Part shown: positions 18,225 through 27,525 of the stretch, piece after piece | How positions within the stretch are numbered: position 1 is the first letter of the stretch | How the letters are laid out: each line of letters starts with the position of its first letter | NCBI GenBank assembly: GCA_019694435.1 | Contig: JAIBBZ010000006.1 | Location: 62,001-126,000 of the forward strand | Direction of reading: 5' to 3' | Source: Pirellulales bacterium | GTDB lineage: Bacteria > Planctomycetota > Planctomycetia > Pirellulales > JAEUIK01 | Length of the DNA stretch: 64,000 nucleotides | Position numbers and translations under genes: made by a program | Notes under the pieces: model-generated | Seen by the model: the letters and a program-made list of their open reading frames with translations, nothing else | Told to the model about the DNA's origin: nothing | Databases searched by the model: none

Positions 18225-18252
18225 AATATAGTGGTGCACCGTAACGCCGCAA
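18225..18252 (-). promoter_or_regulatory. Candidate sigma70-type promoter for tRNA-Gly
   Basis: On the minus strand TTGCGG (18252-18247), 16-base spacer, TATATT (18230-18225), ending 31 bases before the tRNA 5' end. Five of six -10 positions match consensus; the -35 box matches only TTG. Confidence 0.4.
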
Positions 18253-18397
18253 TTGCCGCGTGACGCCTGGGCCGAGACCGTGAGTTTCGATGGCCGGCAC
18301 GCGACAGATGGGGGTGTGCCGGGCAGGCCGATCGGGTTCTCGGTGCTCGCGATTTCGCGGAATTATCGAGAAAACACGCGCAGCTTGCCTCGCTTCC

Positions 18398-18429
18398 GGG
18401 GCCCAATTAGCCTGGAAACTTTGGGCCCC
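18398..18429. repeat. Inverted repeat upstream of the kinase gene
   Basis: GGGGCCCAA (18398-18406) and TTGGGCCCC (18421-18429), a perfect 9-bp inverted repeat with a 14-base loop, about 60 bases before the kinase ATG. Could be an operator or an mRNA leader hairpin. Apart from this and the tRNA promoter, the 297 bases between tRNA and kinase show nothing recognisable. Confidence 0.4.
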
Positions 18430-18490
18430 TCGGCGGCGATGCGGCTCCGAATGAGGGGCTCAAATTGTCCGGTTGTCCGGCGGCAAGCTG

Positions 18491-20731
18491 ATGTGGCAGC
18501 GCGTCAAGTCCTGGTTTCAGCGCTCGCGCGCGTCGGAGCACGCCGCGCACATGACCTTCAGCGCGAGCCGCAGCCGCGCTTCGATCAGCCGTACGGTCTG
18601 GTTTCTGCGCCGCCAGCTTTGGGCCTGGCCGATCCTGGCGGTCATCGGGCTGTCGCTCGTGGGATACTTCGTCAATCGCTCGATTCGACGAACGATGGAG
18701 TACAACCTCAGCGGGCAGTTGCAGACCTTGCTCTCGGTCGAGCGATCGATGCTCGAACGCTGGCTGCACGACCAAGAGCTGTTCGCGCTCATGCTGGCGC
18801 AGGACCCCCAAGTGCGGCACGCCGTTGTCGAACTGCTCGACGCGCATGACCGCGCGGCCGACGCCGATTCCAACGGGGCCGAAGCGCAACGCAAGGTGGC
18901 CGAATTGCGGGCCCTGTTGCTCAAGGAACTCGAGCCGGGGATGTCGGCGCACGATTTTGCGGCTGTGGCGGTGGCCGACAAGCGTCAGCAGATCGTGGCC
19001 GCGAACAAAGTGGAATTGATCGGCCGCGTCGTGCCTGAATACGAGCCGTTTCTCTTGCGGGCTCTGGCAGGACACACGACCGTCAGCACACCGTTCGCGA
19101 GCGTCGTCGCGCTCGAGGACGTCAACGGCCGCAAACGCACGGGCGTGCCTACCATGTTCGTCTGTGCGCCGGTGCGCGACGACAACTTCCAGATCGTGGG
19201 CGTGCTGGGCCTGCGCATCCGGCCAGAAGCAGAGTTTACTCGCATTCTGCAATTGGGCCGGATCGGCGCCAGCGGCGAAACCTATGCCGTCGACAAGGAC
19301 GGACTGATGGTCTCGAACAGCCGTTTCGACGATCAATTGATCTTGGCCGGATTGATCCCCGACGAGGAAGATTCCGCGTCGATCGTCCGGCTGCTGGTGC
19401 GCGATCCGGGCGGCAACATTCCGGGTGGATATCGGCCCCGCGTGCGGCGTCGCGACATGCCGATGACACGGCCCGTGGCGGCCGTGGTGAGCGGTACGAC
19501 GGGGGTCGAAATCCAAGGCCATCGCGACTATCGCGGCGTGCGCTCGGTTGCTGCCTGGACCTGGTTACCCGATTACGAGCTCGGGCTCATTACCGAAATC
19601 GACTACGACGAGGCGTTTGGCCCGCTGGTCATCCTGCAGCGCGTCTTCTATGGCCTGCATGCGTTGTTGATCGCCGGAGCGATCGCGATCTTCGTCTTCA
19701 CGCTGGTCGTGGCTCGGCTGCGGCGCAATGCCCAGAAGGCGGCGATCGAAGCGAAGCAGTTGGGCCAGTACCGGCTGGAACAGCAATTGGGAAAGGGCGC
19801 GATGGGCGTGGTCTACAAGGGCCATCACGCCATGCTCCGCCGGCCGACGGCGATCAAGCTGCTGCAGGTCGACCGCGTTACCGAACAATCGGTCAGCCGC
19901 TTCGAGCGCGAAGTACAACTCACCTGCCAGCTCAACAACCCGCACACCGTGGCCATCTACGATTTTGGCCGCACGCCCGAGGGCGTCTTTTACTATGCCA
20001 TGGAGTATCTCGACGGCATCGATCTGCAAAAGCTGGTCGACGTCTATGGCCCACAGCCGGAAGGCCGGGTGGTCGAGATCATCAAGCAGATGTGCGCGTC
20101 GCTCAACGAGGCGCATTCGCTGGGCCTGGTCCACCGCGACATCAAGCCGGCCAACGTGATGCTGAACGAGCGCGGCGGTGAGCCCGACGTGGTGAAGCTG
20201 CTCGATTTCGGACTCGTGCGGGCCCTCGACTCGGCCAAGCAGGCCAGCCAAACCTCGGGGGGCATCGTCGGCACACCTCTCTATATGTCGCCCGAGTCGA
20301 TCCAGACGCCCGATTTGGTCGACGGGCGCAGCGATCTGTATGCGGTGGGTGCCGTGGGTTATTTCTTGTTGACGGGTCATCCGGTGTTCGACGCCCCGTC
20401 GCTGGTCGATCTTTGCCAACAACATGTCACGGCGATGCCGATGCCGCCTTCGCAGCGGCTGGGCAAGCCGATCGACCCGGGCCTGGAGCACGCCTTGATG
20501 CTGTGCCTGGAAAAGAGCCGTAGCAAGCGGCCCCAAACGGCGCGCGACCTGGCGATGCTGCTCGAGGCGCTCGATGGCGGGCAATGGACGCGTCAGGCGT
20601 CGGAAGATTGGTGGCGACGCCATCGCAACAACGAGACGCTGGTGGCGCCTCCGGTCAGCACCAAGCCCGCTGCCGCGCCGCAGACGAGCACCAATCTGCT
20701 CGACCAGACGATGTTGCACGATCCGGGCTGA
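18491..20731 (+). CDS. Sensor Ser/Thr protein kinase (Cache + kinase)
   Basis: 746 residues. Membrane helix 1 at about 46-62, an extracytoplasmic sensor region of about 320 residues ending in a Cache-like segment (GRIGASGETYAVDKDGLMVS near 255), helix 2 at about 387-410, then a complete Hanks-type kinase at about 425-705. The kinase has LGKGAMGVVYKG, TAIKLLQ with the ATP lysine, HRDIKPANVML (His548-Asp550) and LDFGLVRAL. All key catalytic residues are present. An extracellular ligand probably controls phosphorylation of Ser/Thr on unknown targets; planctomycetes encode many such kinases. The ATG at 18491 is preferred to an in-frame TTG at 18473. The tail of about 40 residues is Pro/Thr-rich. 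Confidence 0.93.
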   Translation: MWQRVKSWFQRSRASEHAAHMTFSASRSRASISRTVWFLRRQLWAWPILAVIGLSLVGYFVNRSIRRTMEYNLSGQLQTLLSVERSMLERWLHDQELFALMLAQDPQVRHAVVELLDAHDRAADADSNGAEAQRKVAELRALLLKELEPGMSAHDFAAVAVADKRQQIVAANKVELIGRVVPEYEPFLLRALAGHTTVSTPFASVVALEDVNGRKRTGVPTMFVCAPVRDDNFQIVGVLGLRIRPEAEFTRILQLGRIGASGETYAVDKDGLMVSNSRFDDQLILAGLIPDEEDSASIVRLLVRDPGGNIPGGYRPRVRRRDMPMTRPVAAVVSGTTGVEIQGHRDYRGVRSVAAWTWLPDYELGLITEIDYDEAFGPLVILQRVFYGLHALLIAGAIAIFVFTLVVARLRRNAQKAAIEAKQLGQYRLEQQLGKGAMGVVYKGHHAMLRRPTAIKLLQVDRVTEQSVSRFEREVQLTCQLNNPHTVAIYDFGRTPEGVFYYAMEYLDGIDLQKLVDVYGPQPEGRVVEIIKQMCASLNEAHSLGLVHRDIKPANVMLNERGGEPDVVKLLDFGLVRALDSAKQASQTSGGIVGTPLYMSPESIQTPDLVDGRSDLYAVGAVGYFLLTGHPVFDAPSLVDLCQQHVTAMPMPPSQRLGKPIDPGLEHALMLCLEKSRSKRPQTARDLAMLLEALDGGQWTRQASEDWWRRHRNNETLVAPPVSTKPAAAPQTSTNLLDQTMLHDPG

Positions 20732-20757
20732 CCGCGCTGGCCAGCGGGGACGGGGGG

Positions 20758-20778
20758 CCCCTGGCTGCGAGCCAGGGG
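20758..20778 (+). terminator. Strong hairpin after the kinase gene
   Basis: Perfect 9-bp stem CCCCTGGCT/AGCCAGGGG with a GCG loop, 26 bases after the kinase stop. No T-run follows. It may be a terminator or part of a larger structured region (see 20862-20878). Confidence 0.45.
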
Positions 20779-20861
20779 TGACAGCGTCCGGTGCGAATCC
20801 GGCCCGGGGCAGGGGCTGTTGCTTGTCAGGCTTCACGAACCCGCACTAAGCTGACGGTGTT

Positions 20862-20878
20862 CCCGCCGTCGAGGCGGG
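20862..20878 (+). terminator. Second hairpin before the peptidase gene
   Basis: CCCGCC/GGCGGG stem with a five-base loop (GTCGA), followed by GGTTTCCC, ending 27 bases before the C25-like peptidase start. It could be a weak terminator or a leader structure controlling the peptidase gene. Confidence 0.35.
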
Positions 20879-20905
20879 GGTTTCCCTTGTGTTCGCGAGG
20901 CACAC

Positions 20906-22525
20906 ATGCGCTTGTTTCACCTGGCGGTCCCGTTGATGCTGCTTGCGGCTTGCCTGGCGCTGGCGCCACATCGAACGTGGGCGGCGAGCAATTGCCTGGT
21001 GGTTTGCCCCGACGAGTTCCGCGAAGCGCTCAATCCCTGGCTGGCGTGGCGACGCAAACAAGGGCACCGGATCAAGCTGATTGCCAATCCCGGATCGCCG
21101 GCCGACCTGCGGGCAAAAATCCGCGAACTGGCCCGCGGCGGCAAGCTCGATTGCGTGGTGCTGGTGGGTGACGCCGATCCGCGCGCTGCGCGCGACGCCG
21201 ACCTCCAGCGCGTGTCGATCCCGGTGCACAAGATCGAAGCAAAAGTGAACATCCATTGGGGGCGCGAGCGCGACATCGCGACCGACAACTGGTACGCCGA
21301 TACGGATGACGACGATCTGCCCGACCTGGCGATCGGCCGGATCACCGCCGACACGTCGCAAGAACTCCAGAAGATCGTCGAGAAGATTCTGAGCTACGAA
21401 AAGCAGGCCGATTACGGCACCTGGCGGCGCAGCGTCGATTTCGTGGCTGGCATGGGTGGCTTTGGCCAGATGGCCGACGCGGCGCTGGAGATGGGCGCGA
21501 AACGGTTCATCACCCAAGGCCTGCCGCCGGCCTACGACGTGCATGTGACGTATGGCTCGTGGCGCAGCCCCTATTGCCCCGATCCCCGGGCGTTCCACGC
21601 CATGGCCGTGGAGCGGCTGAATGCGGGAAATTTGTTTTGGGTCTATATCGGCCACGGCTCGCGGCGCGAGTTGGACGAGGTGAACGTGCCTGGGGACAAG
21701 TTTCCCATCTTCGCTTCGCCCGACATTCGTGAGCTGAAAGCCAAGACCGGTCCGGCCGTGGCGATCTTCCTCGCCTGCTACACCGGCGCGTTCGACGACG
21801 AGCGCGACTGCCTGGCCGAAGACCTGTTGCGCGCTCCCGGCGCACCGGTCGCCGTGCTGTCGAGCAGCCGCGTGTCGATGCCCTATGGAATGACGGTGAT
21901 GGGCAACGAGTTGATGCGGCAGTATTTCGTCGATCGCCGCGAAACGCTCGGCGAGATGTTGCAACAAGCCAAGCGCGGCATGCTCGAGCGACCGCGAACC
22001 GACGAGAGCAGCAAGCTGCTCGACTCGGTGGCGCCGGCCTTGAACCCCAAGTCGAAAGACCTGGCCGCCGAGCGGCGCGAGCACCTTGCGCTGTTCAACT
22101 TGATCGGCGATCCGCTGTTGCGGCTGCCACAACCCGAGGCGGTTGAGATCGAAGCCCCCTCGCAAGCCGAGGCAGGCACGACGATCACCGTCAGCGGCCA
22201 CAGCAAGGTCGAAGGGACCGCCGTGATCGACTGCGTGCTGCGGCGCGACCTGTTGACGTTCAAGCCGCCCGTGCGGAAGGAATACCAGGCCTCGCCCGAG
22301 GTGCTGGCCGCGTATCAACCAACCTACGAACAGGCCAACGACCATACGCTGAGCACGGCGAAGGTGACGATTGGCAAGGACGGCCGCTTTCAGGCCGAGC
22401 TGAAGCTGCCTGCCGAGATCACCGGGCCGTGCCACGTGCGAGCGTTCGTCGCCGGACGCAAGGCCTATGCCTTGGGGGCCTTCGACTTGGAGGTCCGGCC
22501 GGCCGCGGCCGTCGAGGCGAAGTGA
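20906..22525 (+). CDS. Secreted C25 (gingipain-like) cysteine peptidase
   Basis: 539 residues with a signal peptide (cleavage near TWAAS). The mature region matches the caspase-like C25 fold: VLVGDADP, DLAIGRI (the family GR(I/F)PA-like motif), the catalytic His250 in YIGHGSRRE and Cys291 in FLACYTGAF. The last ~120 residues form an Ig-like beta domain. Planctomycete members usually lack the Por secretion tail of Bacteroidetes gingipains, and none is seen here. Substrate unknown; Arg/Lys specificity cannot be read from the sequence. The next gene begins ten bases after its stop, so the two are probably co-transcribed. Confidence 0.85.
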   Translation: MRLFHLAVPLMLLAACLALAPHRTWAASNCLVVCPDEFREALNPWLAWRRKQGHRIKLIANPGSPADLRAKIRELARGGKLDCVVLVGDADPRAARDADLQRVSIPVHKIEAKVNIHWGRERDIATDNWYADTDDDDLPDLAIGRITADTSQELQKIVEKILSYEKQADYGTWRRSVDFVAGMGGFGQMADAALEMGAKRFITQGLPPAYDVHVTYGSWRSPYCPDPRAFHAMAVERLNAGNLFWVYIGHGSRRELDEVNVPGDKFPIFASPDIRELKAKTGPAVAIFLACYTGAFDDERDCLAEDLLRAPGAPVAVLSSSRVSMPYGMTVMGNELMRQYFVDRRETLGEMLQQAKRGMLERPRTDESSKLLDSVAPALNPKSKDLAAERREHLALFNLIGDPLLRLPQPEAVEIEAPSQAEAGTTITVSGHSKVEGTAVIDCVLRRDLLTFKPPVRKEYQASPEVLAAYQPTYEQANDHTLSTAKVTIGKDGRFQAELKLPAEITGPCHVRAFVAGRKAYALGAFDLEVRPAAAVEAK

Positions 22526-22535
22526 TGAGAATCGG

Positions 22536-25253
22536 ATGACCACGGCCGAAACCTCCGCGCAACCGACCCGGCGACCGCGGCGCCTGTGGCGCTGGTTGGG
22601 ACGGGTTTTGCTCGTCCTGGTGCTGCTCGTCGCCGCAGCACCCTACTTGTTCCGCATCGGTCCGGTGCGACAAGCGATTCTCGGCCTGGCATTCGCCGAT
22701 TTGAACGGCACGGTCGAAGTCGGCAGCGCGCCCTTGGGATGGGGCTCGCCGTTGCGGCTGTACGACGTCAAGATCCAACCGCAGAGCGGGCCACCGCTCG
22801 TCGAGATCCCCGTGATCGAAGGGAGCCGCGCGCTGTGGCGGTTGTTCTACGACCGCGAGGCGATCGGCGTGGTTGAGATTCGCGACCCGCGCGTGAATCT
22901 CGTCGTGCAGTCGGGCGGCATGAACTTTCAGCATTTGTTTCCGCCGCGCGAGCGCGACGAAGAACTCGAACAGCGGCGCCGAGAGCAGTTGGCCAAGTCG
23001 CGCGTCTCGCTCGATTTGCGATTAGTCAACGGGCACCTGGCGTGGCAAGGCAAGGGGGCCGAGCAACCCTGGGACGTGGGCCCATTCAATCTCGAGGCCG
23101 GTCTACAAGGCGGCGACGAACAAACCGCGCCCGAGCTTGTCGTGCAGCCGGGTAAGGTGTTCGACCATGTGACGCTCACGCCGGCGATGTGCCGCGACCT
23201 GTTTCAATATCTCGCGCCGGCCTTGGCCGGGGTGACGGCGGCGCAAGGAGCCTTTTCGCTTGAACTGGATCGCTGGCAAATTCCGCTCGATCTGCCGCAG
23301 CAGGGCACCTTGGGCGGCCGGTGGACGATTCATCGCGTGGCCGCGTCGCCGGGGCCACTCGTGCAGATGATCGGCTCGATGATCCGCTTCACCACCACGG
23401 AAGCCGCCAACGAGTTGCCCGACGATCAGGGGTTGTGGCTCGAATTGGCCAGCGAGTCGACCGTCGTGTTCGAAATGCGCGACGGTCGCGTCTATCACCG
23501 CGACCTGCGCTTCGGCCTGGGTAGTTTTCAAATCGAAGAGCGCGGTTCCGTCGGCCTCGACCAGACGCTCGATATCGAAGCCCGGATTCATCTACCCGAC
23601 GGGGTCCTCGCGCGGCGGCCGTTTCTCAAGGCGCTCAGCGAACAGACGCTCGTCCTGCCGATCAAGGGCACGCTGCAGAAACCGCAGATCGACGCCAAGC
23701 GGTTCGGCGGCTCGAGCCTGCAGGCCGTGCTCTCGGCGCTGGATGCAGCCGTGCAGGACAAATCGCGCGACGACGAGCAGCTCGAAGAAGAGCTGCGCGA
23801 TTCGGGGCTCGTCGGCGACGGCGCCCTGCTGGGCGAGAATGCCTTGATCGACGAGCAAGGTCAGCTCGATCCCGAGAGCTTGAATAGCTTGATCGAAGCC
23901 GGCATGACCGGCGCCGGAGAACTGTTGGACTGGTGGCGCCAGCGCCGTGCCGAACAACAAGCCGAAGAGCCTCCGTCGGAGAGCGGCGACACAGCACCCA
24001 GCGGCGGACTCTTCCGCCGGCTGCGCAGGCCGCGGCCCGCGGCGGGCGCCCTGCCCGGTGCTTCGGCCGATGGACCGCTCGAACCGGGTGTCGAAACGTT
24101 GCCTCCGCCGGTTGCCGACGGTGCGCCGGCGGACGATGCGGGGAGCGCGACCGAGACCCCCGGCGAGGAAAAACCACAACCACGGCGCGGGCGACGTTTC
24201 GAGGGTCTCCGCCGACGGCTGCGCGGCGCGGCACCGGCCGAAGATGCGCCGGCCGAAGACAACGCTCCGGCAGAACCTGCACCTGCGAATGATCAAGATC
24301 CGGAAGGAACACCTTTATCTGGACCAATGCGGCCTGGTAGCGCGGTGCCGTTGGCGCACGTCGCGAAGCAGGCGCGCCGCGATCATGGCGCCCTCCGGCA
24401 GGTCGCCTGGCGCCAGCACCAAGATTCGAACGGCGACGTCGCGGCCGCTGCGCTGGCCGGCGCCAACGCCGGCGACCAGCGCACCGTCGCTGCGATCGCG
24501 CTGTGTTGGTGCCCGGCGGGGCGATTCGAAATGGGCAGTCCGCGCAGCGAACCCGAGCGCAGGCCCTTCGAGCAGCAGGTGACCGTGACCCTGAGCCGGG
24601 GCTTCTGGATCGGCAAGTATGAAGTGACCCAGGGCGACTGGAAACGCGTCGCCGGCAAGCTGCCCGGCGAGTTTACGGAAGAGCTTCCCGCAGGGGATGA
24701 CTTGCCGGTGGGCAATGTGAACTTCGCCGAAGCCGAGGCCTTCTGCGCGCAGCTCACCGAGCAGGCACAAGCCGCGGGCGAGTTGCCGGCTGGCTGGGAG
24801 TTTCGTTTGCCGACCGAGGCCCAGTGGGAGTATGCGTGTCGAGCCGGCACGACGACCGCCACTTCGTTTGGACCGTCGATCGACAGCCGCCAGGCCAACT
24901 TCCGCGGTGAAAAGCCGTACAACGGTGCCGAGCCCGGCCCAACGCTCGGCCGCGCGGCCAAGGTCGGCAGCTATCCGCCCAACCCCTGGGGCATTCACGA
25001 CATGCACGGCAACACCTGCGAGTGGTGCCGCGACTGGTTTCACAATCGCTATCCCGGGGGCGCCGACCCCGACCTACACGACGCCCTGGCCACCGCCAGC
25101 AAGAACGAGGCCGGAGATTACTCGCGTTCGCGCCGCGGCAGTTGTTGGGCCGATCCAGGTTGGCCCAGCCGCTCGGCCTTTCGCCAGCGGTTTGAGCCGG
25201 CACGGCGCTACGATCACATTGGTTTTCGGGTCGTGCTGGTGCGGGTCGATTGA
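22536..25253 (+). CDS. AsmA-like membrane protein fused to FGE-fold domain
   Basis: 905 residues. A basic N-terminus and one membrane helix (about 21-38) lead to an AsmA/DUF748-like beta-rich region (about 40-430). A low-complexity acidic/Pro-Ala linker (about 480-620) follows, then a formylglycine-generating-enzyme-fold (SUMF1/FGE-sulfatase) domain from about 650 to the end, with FEMGSP, KYEVTQGDW, RLPTEAQWEYACRAG, DMHGNTCEWCRDW and GFRVV. The active FGE Cys pair is absent: the RGSCWADPGWPSRSAFR stretch keeps one Cys and lacks the second, so this is probably a binding or scaffolding member. Both parts read in one frame without interruption. The start MTTAET at 22536 lies ten bases after the peptidase. 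Confidence 0.8.
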   Translation: MTTAETSAQPTRRPRRLWRWLGRVLLVLVLLVAAAPYLFRIGPVRQAILGLAFADLNGTVEVGSAPLGWGSPLRLYDVKIQPQSGPPLVEIPVIEGSRALWRLFYDREAIGVVEIRDPRVNLVVQSGGMNFQHLFPPRERDEELEQRRREQLAKSRVSLDLRLVNGHLAWQGKGAEQPWDVGPFNLEAGLQGGDEQTAPELVVQPGKVFDHVTLTPAMCRDLFQYLAPALAGVTAAQGAFSLELDRWQIPLDLPQQGTLGGRWTIHRVAASPGPLVQMIGSMIRFTTTEAANELPDDQGLWLELASESTVVFEMRDGRVYHRDLRFGLGSFQIEERGSVGLDQTLDIEARIHLPDGVLARRPFLKALSEQTLVLPIKGTLQKPQIDAKRFGGSSLQAVLSALDAAVQDKSRDDEQLEEELRDSGLVGDGALLGENALIDEQGQLDPESLNSLIEAGMTGAGELLDWWRQRRAEQQAEEPPSESGDTAPSGGLFRRLRRPRPAAGALPGASADGPLEPGVETLPPPVADGAPADDAGSATETPGEEKPQPRRGRRFEGLRRRLRGAAPAEDAPAEDNAPAEPAPANDQDPEGTPLSGPMRPGSAVPLAHVAKQARRDHGALRQVAWRQHQDSNGDVAAAALAGANAGDQRTVAAIALCWCPAGRFEMGSPRSEPERRPFEQQVTVTLSRGFWIGKYEVTQGDWKRVAGKLPGEFTEELPAGDDLPVGNVNFAEAEAFCAQLTEQAQAAGELPAGWEFRLPTEAQWEYACRAGTTTATSFGPSIDSRQANFRGEKPYNGAEPGPTLGRAAKVGSYPPNPWGIHDMHGNTCEWCRDWFHNRYPGGADPDLHDALATASKNEAGDYSRSRRGSCWADPGWPSRSAFRQRFEPARRYDHIGFRVVLVRVD

Positions 25254-25478
25254 ATCACGAGCGGCCGATCTCCGCGATCCGAATCGCCCCCGGCTGCGGC
25301 AAATATGTCGCGGCCCCCCCAACCGGCACACGAGCTGCACTTCCTCGTCTTCGAGTGTGGAGAGTGGAGAGATGGCCGTTTGATCTGGTGCGATCAGGCG
25401 CGCAAGTGCGCCCGCCCGGCGCGCTGCTGTGCGGGCCTTTGCACGAATCGTCTGGGGTTACGAGGGAGTTGATTGGCA

Positions 25479-26813
25479 ATGGGTACAAAAACCGCCTCTT
25501 TGGCACGCCTGACCGCAGTTGCGTTCGTGGTCGGGATGGCGAGCGGAACAGCGTGGGCAGGTGACGATTTCGAGGCCGAACCGATCAACTACACGACCGC
25601 CCCACCGGACAATTGCATCGACGTCCTGGCCAAGCAGCTCGCAACGGGTAGCGCCACCTTGAGCTGCGACGAGCACACCGGCCGGCTCAAGGCGCTCCTC
25701 GAGGCGCTCGATGTGCCCGTCTCGTCGCAGTCGCTCGTCTTTTCCAAAACGAGCTTCCAGCGCCCGCGCATCTCGCCGCGCTCGCCGCGGGCCCTGTATT
25801 TCAATGACGAAGTCTATATCGGCTTTTGTCAGAATGGCGAAGTCCTCGAGATCTCGGCGGTCGACGCGAAGCTGGGCTCGGTGTTCTATACGCTCTCGCA
25901 AGACCCGGACGCGCCGGTCACGATCGAACGGCGCGACAACGATTGCCTGCTGTGTCATGCCTCGACCCAGACGCGCGGCGTGCCCGGGCACCTCGTGCGC
26001 AGCGTCTATCCCGACGCGGCAGGCCTGCCGATCCTCGCCTCGGGCACGCATTTGATCGATCACACCAGCAGCTTCGACAAGCGTTGGGGCGGCTGGTATG
26101 TCACCGGTACACACGGCGCGCAGCGACACCTGGGCAACCTGATCGTTCGCGACAAGCGCGAGCCCGAGGAGGTCGACCGCGAACCGGGCGCGAACGTCAC
26201 CGACCTGGTCGGGCGGTTCGACACGAAACCCTACTTGAGCCCGTATAGCGACATCGTCGCCCTGATGGTGCTCGAACATCAAACCACGGCGCACAACCTG
26301 ATTGCGCGGGCCAACATCTATACCCGGATTGCCGTCTATCAAGACGCCGAATTGAAACGCGAATTGAAGGAGCCCGACCAGGGCATGTGGGAAAGCACGC
26401 GGCGGCGCATCCAGGCCGTCGGTGAACCGCTGGTGCGCTACTTGCTGTTCTCGGGCGAAGCCCCACTCACCGACACGGTTGCCGGCACGAGCACGTTCGC
26501 CGCCGATTTCGCGGCCCGTGGACCGAGCGACCCCCAGGGCCGGTCGCTGCGGCAATTCGACCTGCGAGCGCGGATGTTCCGTTACCCGTGCAGCTACCTG
26601 GTCTATTCCAAGGCGTTCAATGCGATCGCCCCCGAGGTGAAGGACTACGTGTATCGGCGAATGCACGAGGTACTCAGCGGTACCGATCAGACGCCCGAAT
26701 TTGCACACCTCTCGCCTGACGATCGCCGCGCGATTCGCGAGATTCTGCTGGCCACCAAGCCGGACCTGCCGGACTATTGGCGCGAAGTGAAGACGGCTGC
26801 CGTTGCTCGTTAG
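25479..26813 (+). CDS. Secreted single-CxxCH protein
   Basis: 444 residues with a signal peptide ending near GTAWAGDD. One haem-type motif, Cys156-Leu-Leu-Cys159-His160 (DNDCLLCHAST), lies within the pattern HLVRSVYPD/GTHLIDHTSSFDKRWGGWYVTG, which recurs in a secreted protein family I know from planctomycetes and related phyla without assigned function. No second haem site is seen. Periplasmic electron transfer or a sensor role is possible. The ATG at 25479 has GAGGGAG (25462-25468) about ten bases upstream and is preferred to TTG at 25473. The 225 bases between it and the previous gene show nothing else. Confidence 0.75.
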   Translation: MGTKTASLARLTAVAFVVGMASGTAWAGDDFEAEPINYTTAPPDNCIDVLAKQLATGSATLSCDEHTGRLKALLEALDVPVSSQSLVFSKTSFQRPRISPRSPRALYFNDEVYIGFCQNGEVLEISAVDAKLGSVFYTLSQDPDAPVTIERRDNDCLLCHASTQTRGVPGHLVRSVYPDAAGLPILASGTHLIDHTSSFDKRWGGWYVTGTHGAQRHLGNLIVRDKREPEEVDREPGANVTDLVGRFDTKPYLSPYSDIVALMVLEHQTTAHNLIARANIYTRIAVYQDAELKRELKEPDQGMWESTRRRIQAVGEPLVRYLLFSGEAPLTDTVAGTSTFAADFAARGPSDPQGRSLRQFDLRARMFRYPCSYLVYSKAFNAIAPEVKDYVYRRMHEVLSGTDQTPEFAHLSPDDRRAIREILLATKPDLPDYWREVKTAAVAR

Positions 26814-26886
26814 CTCGCGTGCCGGGTTCCGCGGCGGCCCCATCGAGACCGGCTGCCGTGCGCCGAAGGCACCAGGCGCGTCATTC

Positions 26887-27444
26887 TCACGCACGCACGA
26901 ACTCCTCGACCGTGGCCCGGAAGGCCTCGAGGTCGGGCGTCTGCATGCCGGCGACCTTGCCCATGTCGTCGTAGCGCCGCACGCGCACTGCGGCTTCGAA
27001 ATGCGCATGGCGCTCGAACCGCCGGGCCTCGTCCTCGCTCATCGGCCCGCCTTGCAGGGCCAGGCTCCGCAGCGATGCTTCCGACAGCCCGTCGCGGTAG
27101 CGCGGATCCTTCCAGCACAGGTAACGTTTCGCGGCGACGTGCAGCCGTGTCGGCTCGACGACCTCGGGCACGAACCATTCCGCGAGCACCCGTGCGCCGA
27201 GTTCCTCGTGCGTCGCGTCGACGCCGCGCTCGGCGATGTCCTCGCCGAGGTCGTGCAGCAAGTGTCCGTAGTCGTGCAAGAGACAGGCCGCGACGACGGC
27301 CTCGCTTTCGCCGAACCGCCGGGCAAACGTCGCCGCCTGCAAGGCATGCTCGAGCTCGGTCACGCTCTCGCCATAATGCCGATACCCCCGCTCACGAAAG
27401 GCAGTAAACACCCGATCCACAATGGCTCGAGGGGAATTCGGCAT
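26887..27444 (-). CDS. PhnZ-like HD-domain oxygenase/hydrolase
   Basis: 185 residues. The residues match what I recall of the PhnZ/TIGR03276 family almost position for position: Tyr24 and Glu26 (HYGESVTELEH), His33, His57-Asp58 and His61 (LLHDYGHLL), His79 (DATHEELG), His102 and Lys106 (LHVAAKRYL) and Asp159/160 (RRYDDMGK). PhnZ is a mixed-valence di-iron oxygenase cleaving the C-P bond of hydroxylated 2-aminoethylphosphonate. No PhnY-type hydroxylase or phosphonate transporter is in the window, so the substrate is open. The start at 27444 is supported by GGAAGGTG on the minus strand (27456-27449). Stands alone between plus-strand genes. Confidence 0.8.
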   Translation of the reverse strand: MPNSPRAIVDRVFTAFRERGYRHYGESVTELEHALQAATFARRFGESEAVVAACLLHDYGHLLHDLGEDIAERGVDATHEELGARVLAEWFVPEVVEPTRLHVAAKRYLCWKDPRYRDGLSEASLRSLALQGGPMSEDEARRFERHAHFEAAVRVRRYDDMGKVAGMQTPDLEAFRATVEEFVRA

Positions 27445-27525
27445 CGCGTTCACCTTCCAAATCGAGGGGCTATTATCATAGCCGCATGGCGCAGATGAAC
27501 TTCGGACATCCGGAACCGTGTTTCC

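Noticed and set aside
20780..20860. Cobalamin riboswitch
   Set aside because: Only a GGTGCGAATCC-like piece is present; the B12-box and other conserved segments are not recognisable and the downstream gene has no B12 link.
22536..25253. Active sulfatase-activating FGE for the arylsulfatase at 48954-50546
   Set aside because: The domain lacks the catalytic Cys pair and is joined to an AsmA-like membrane protein.
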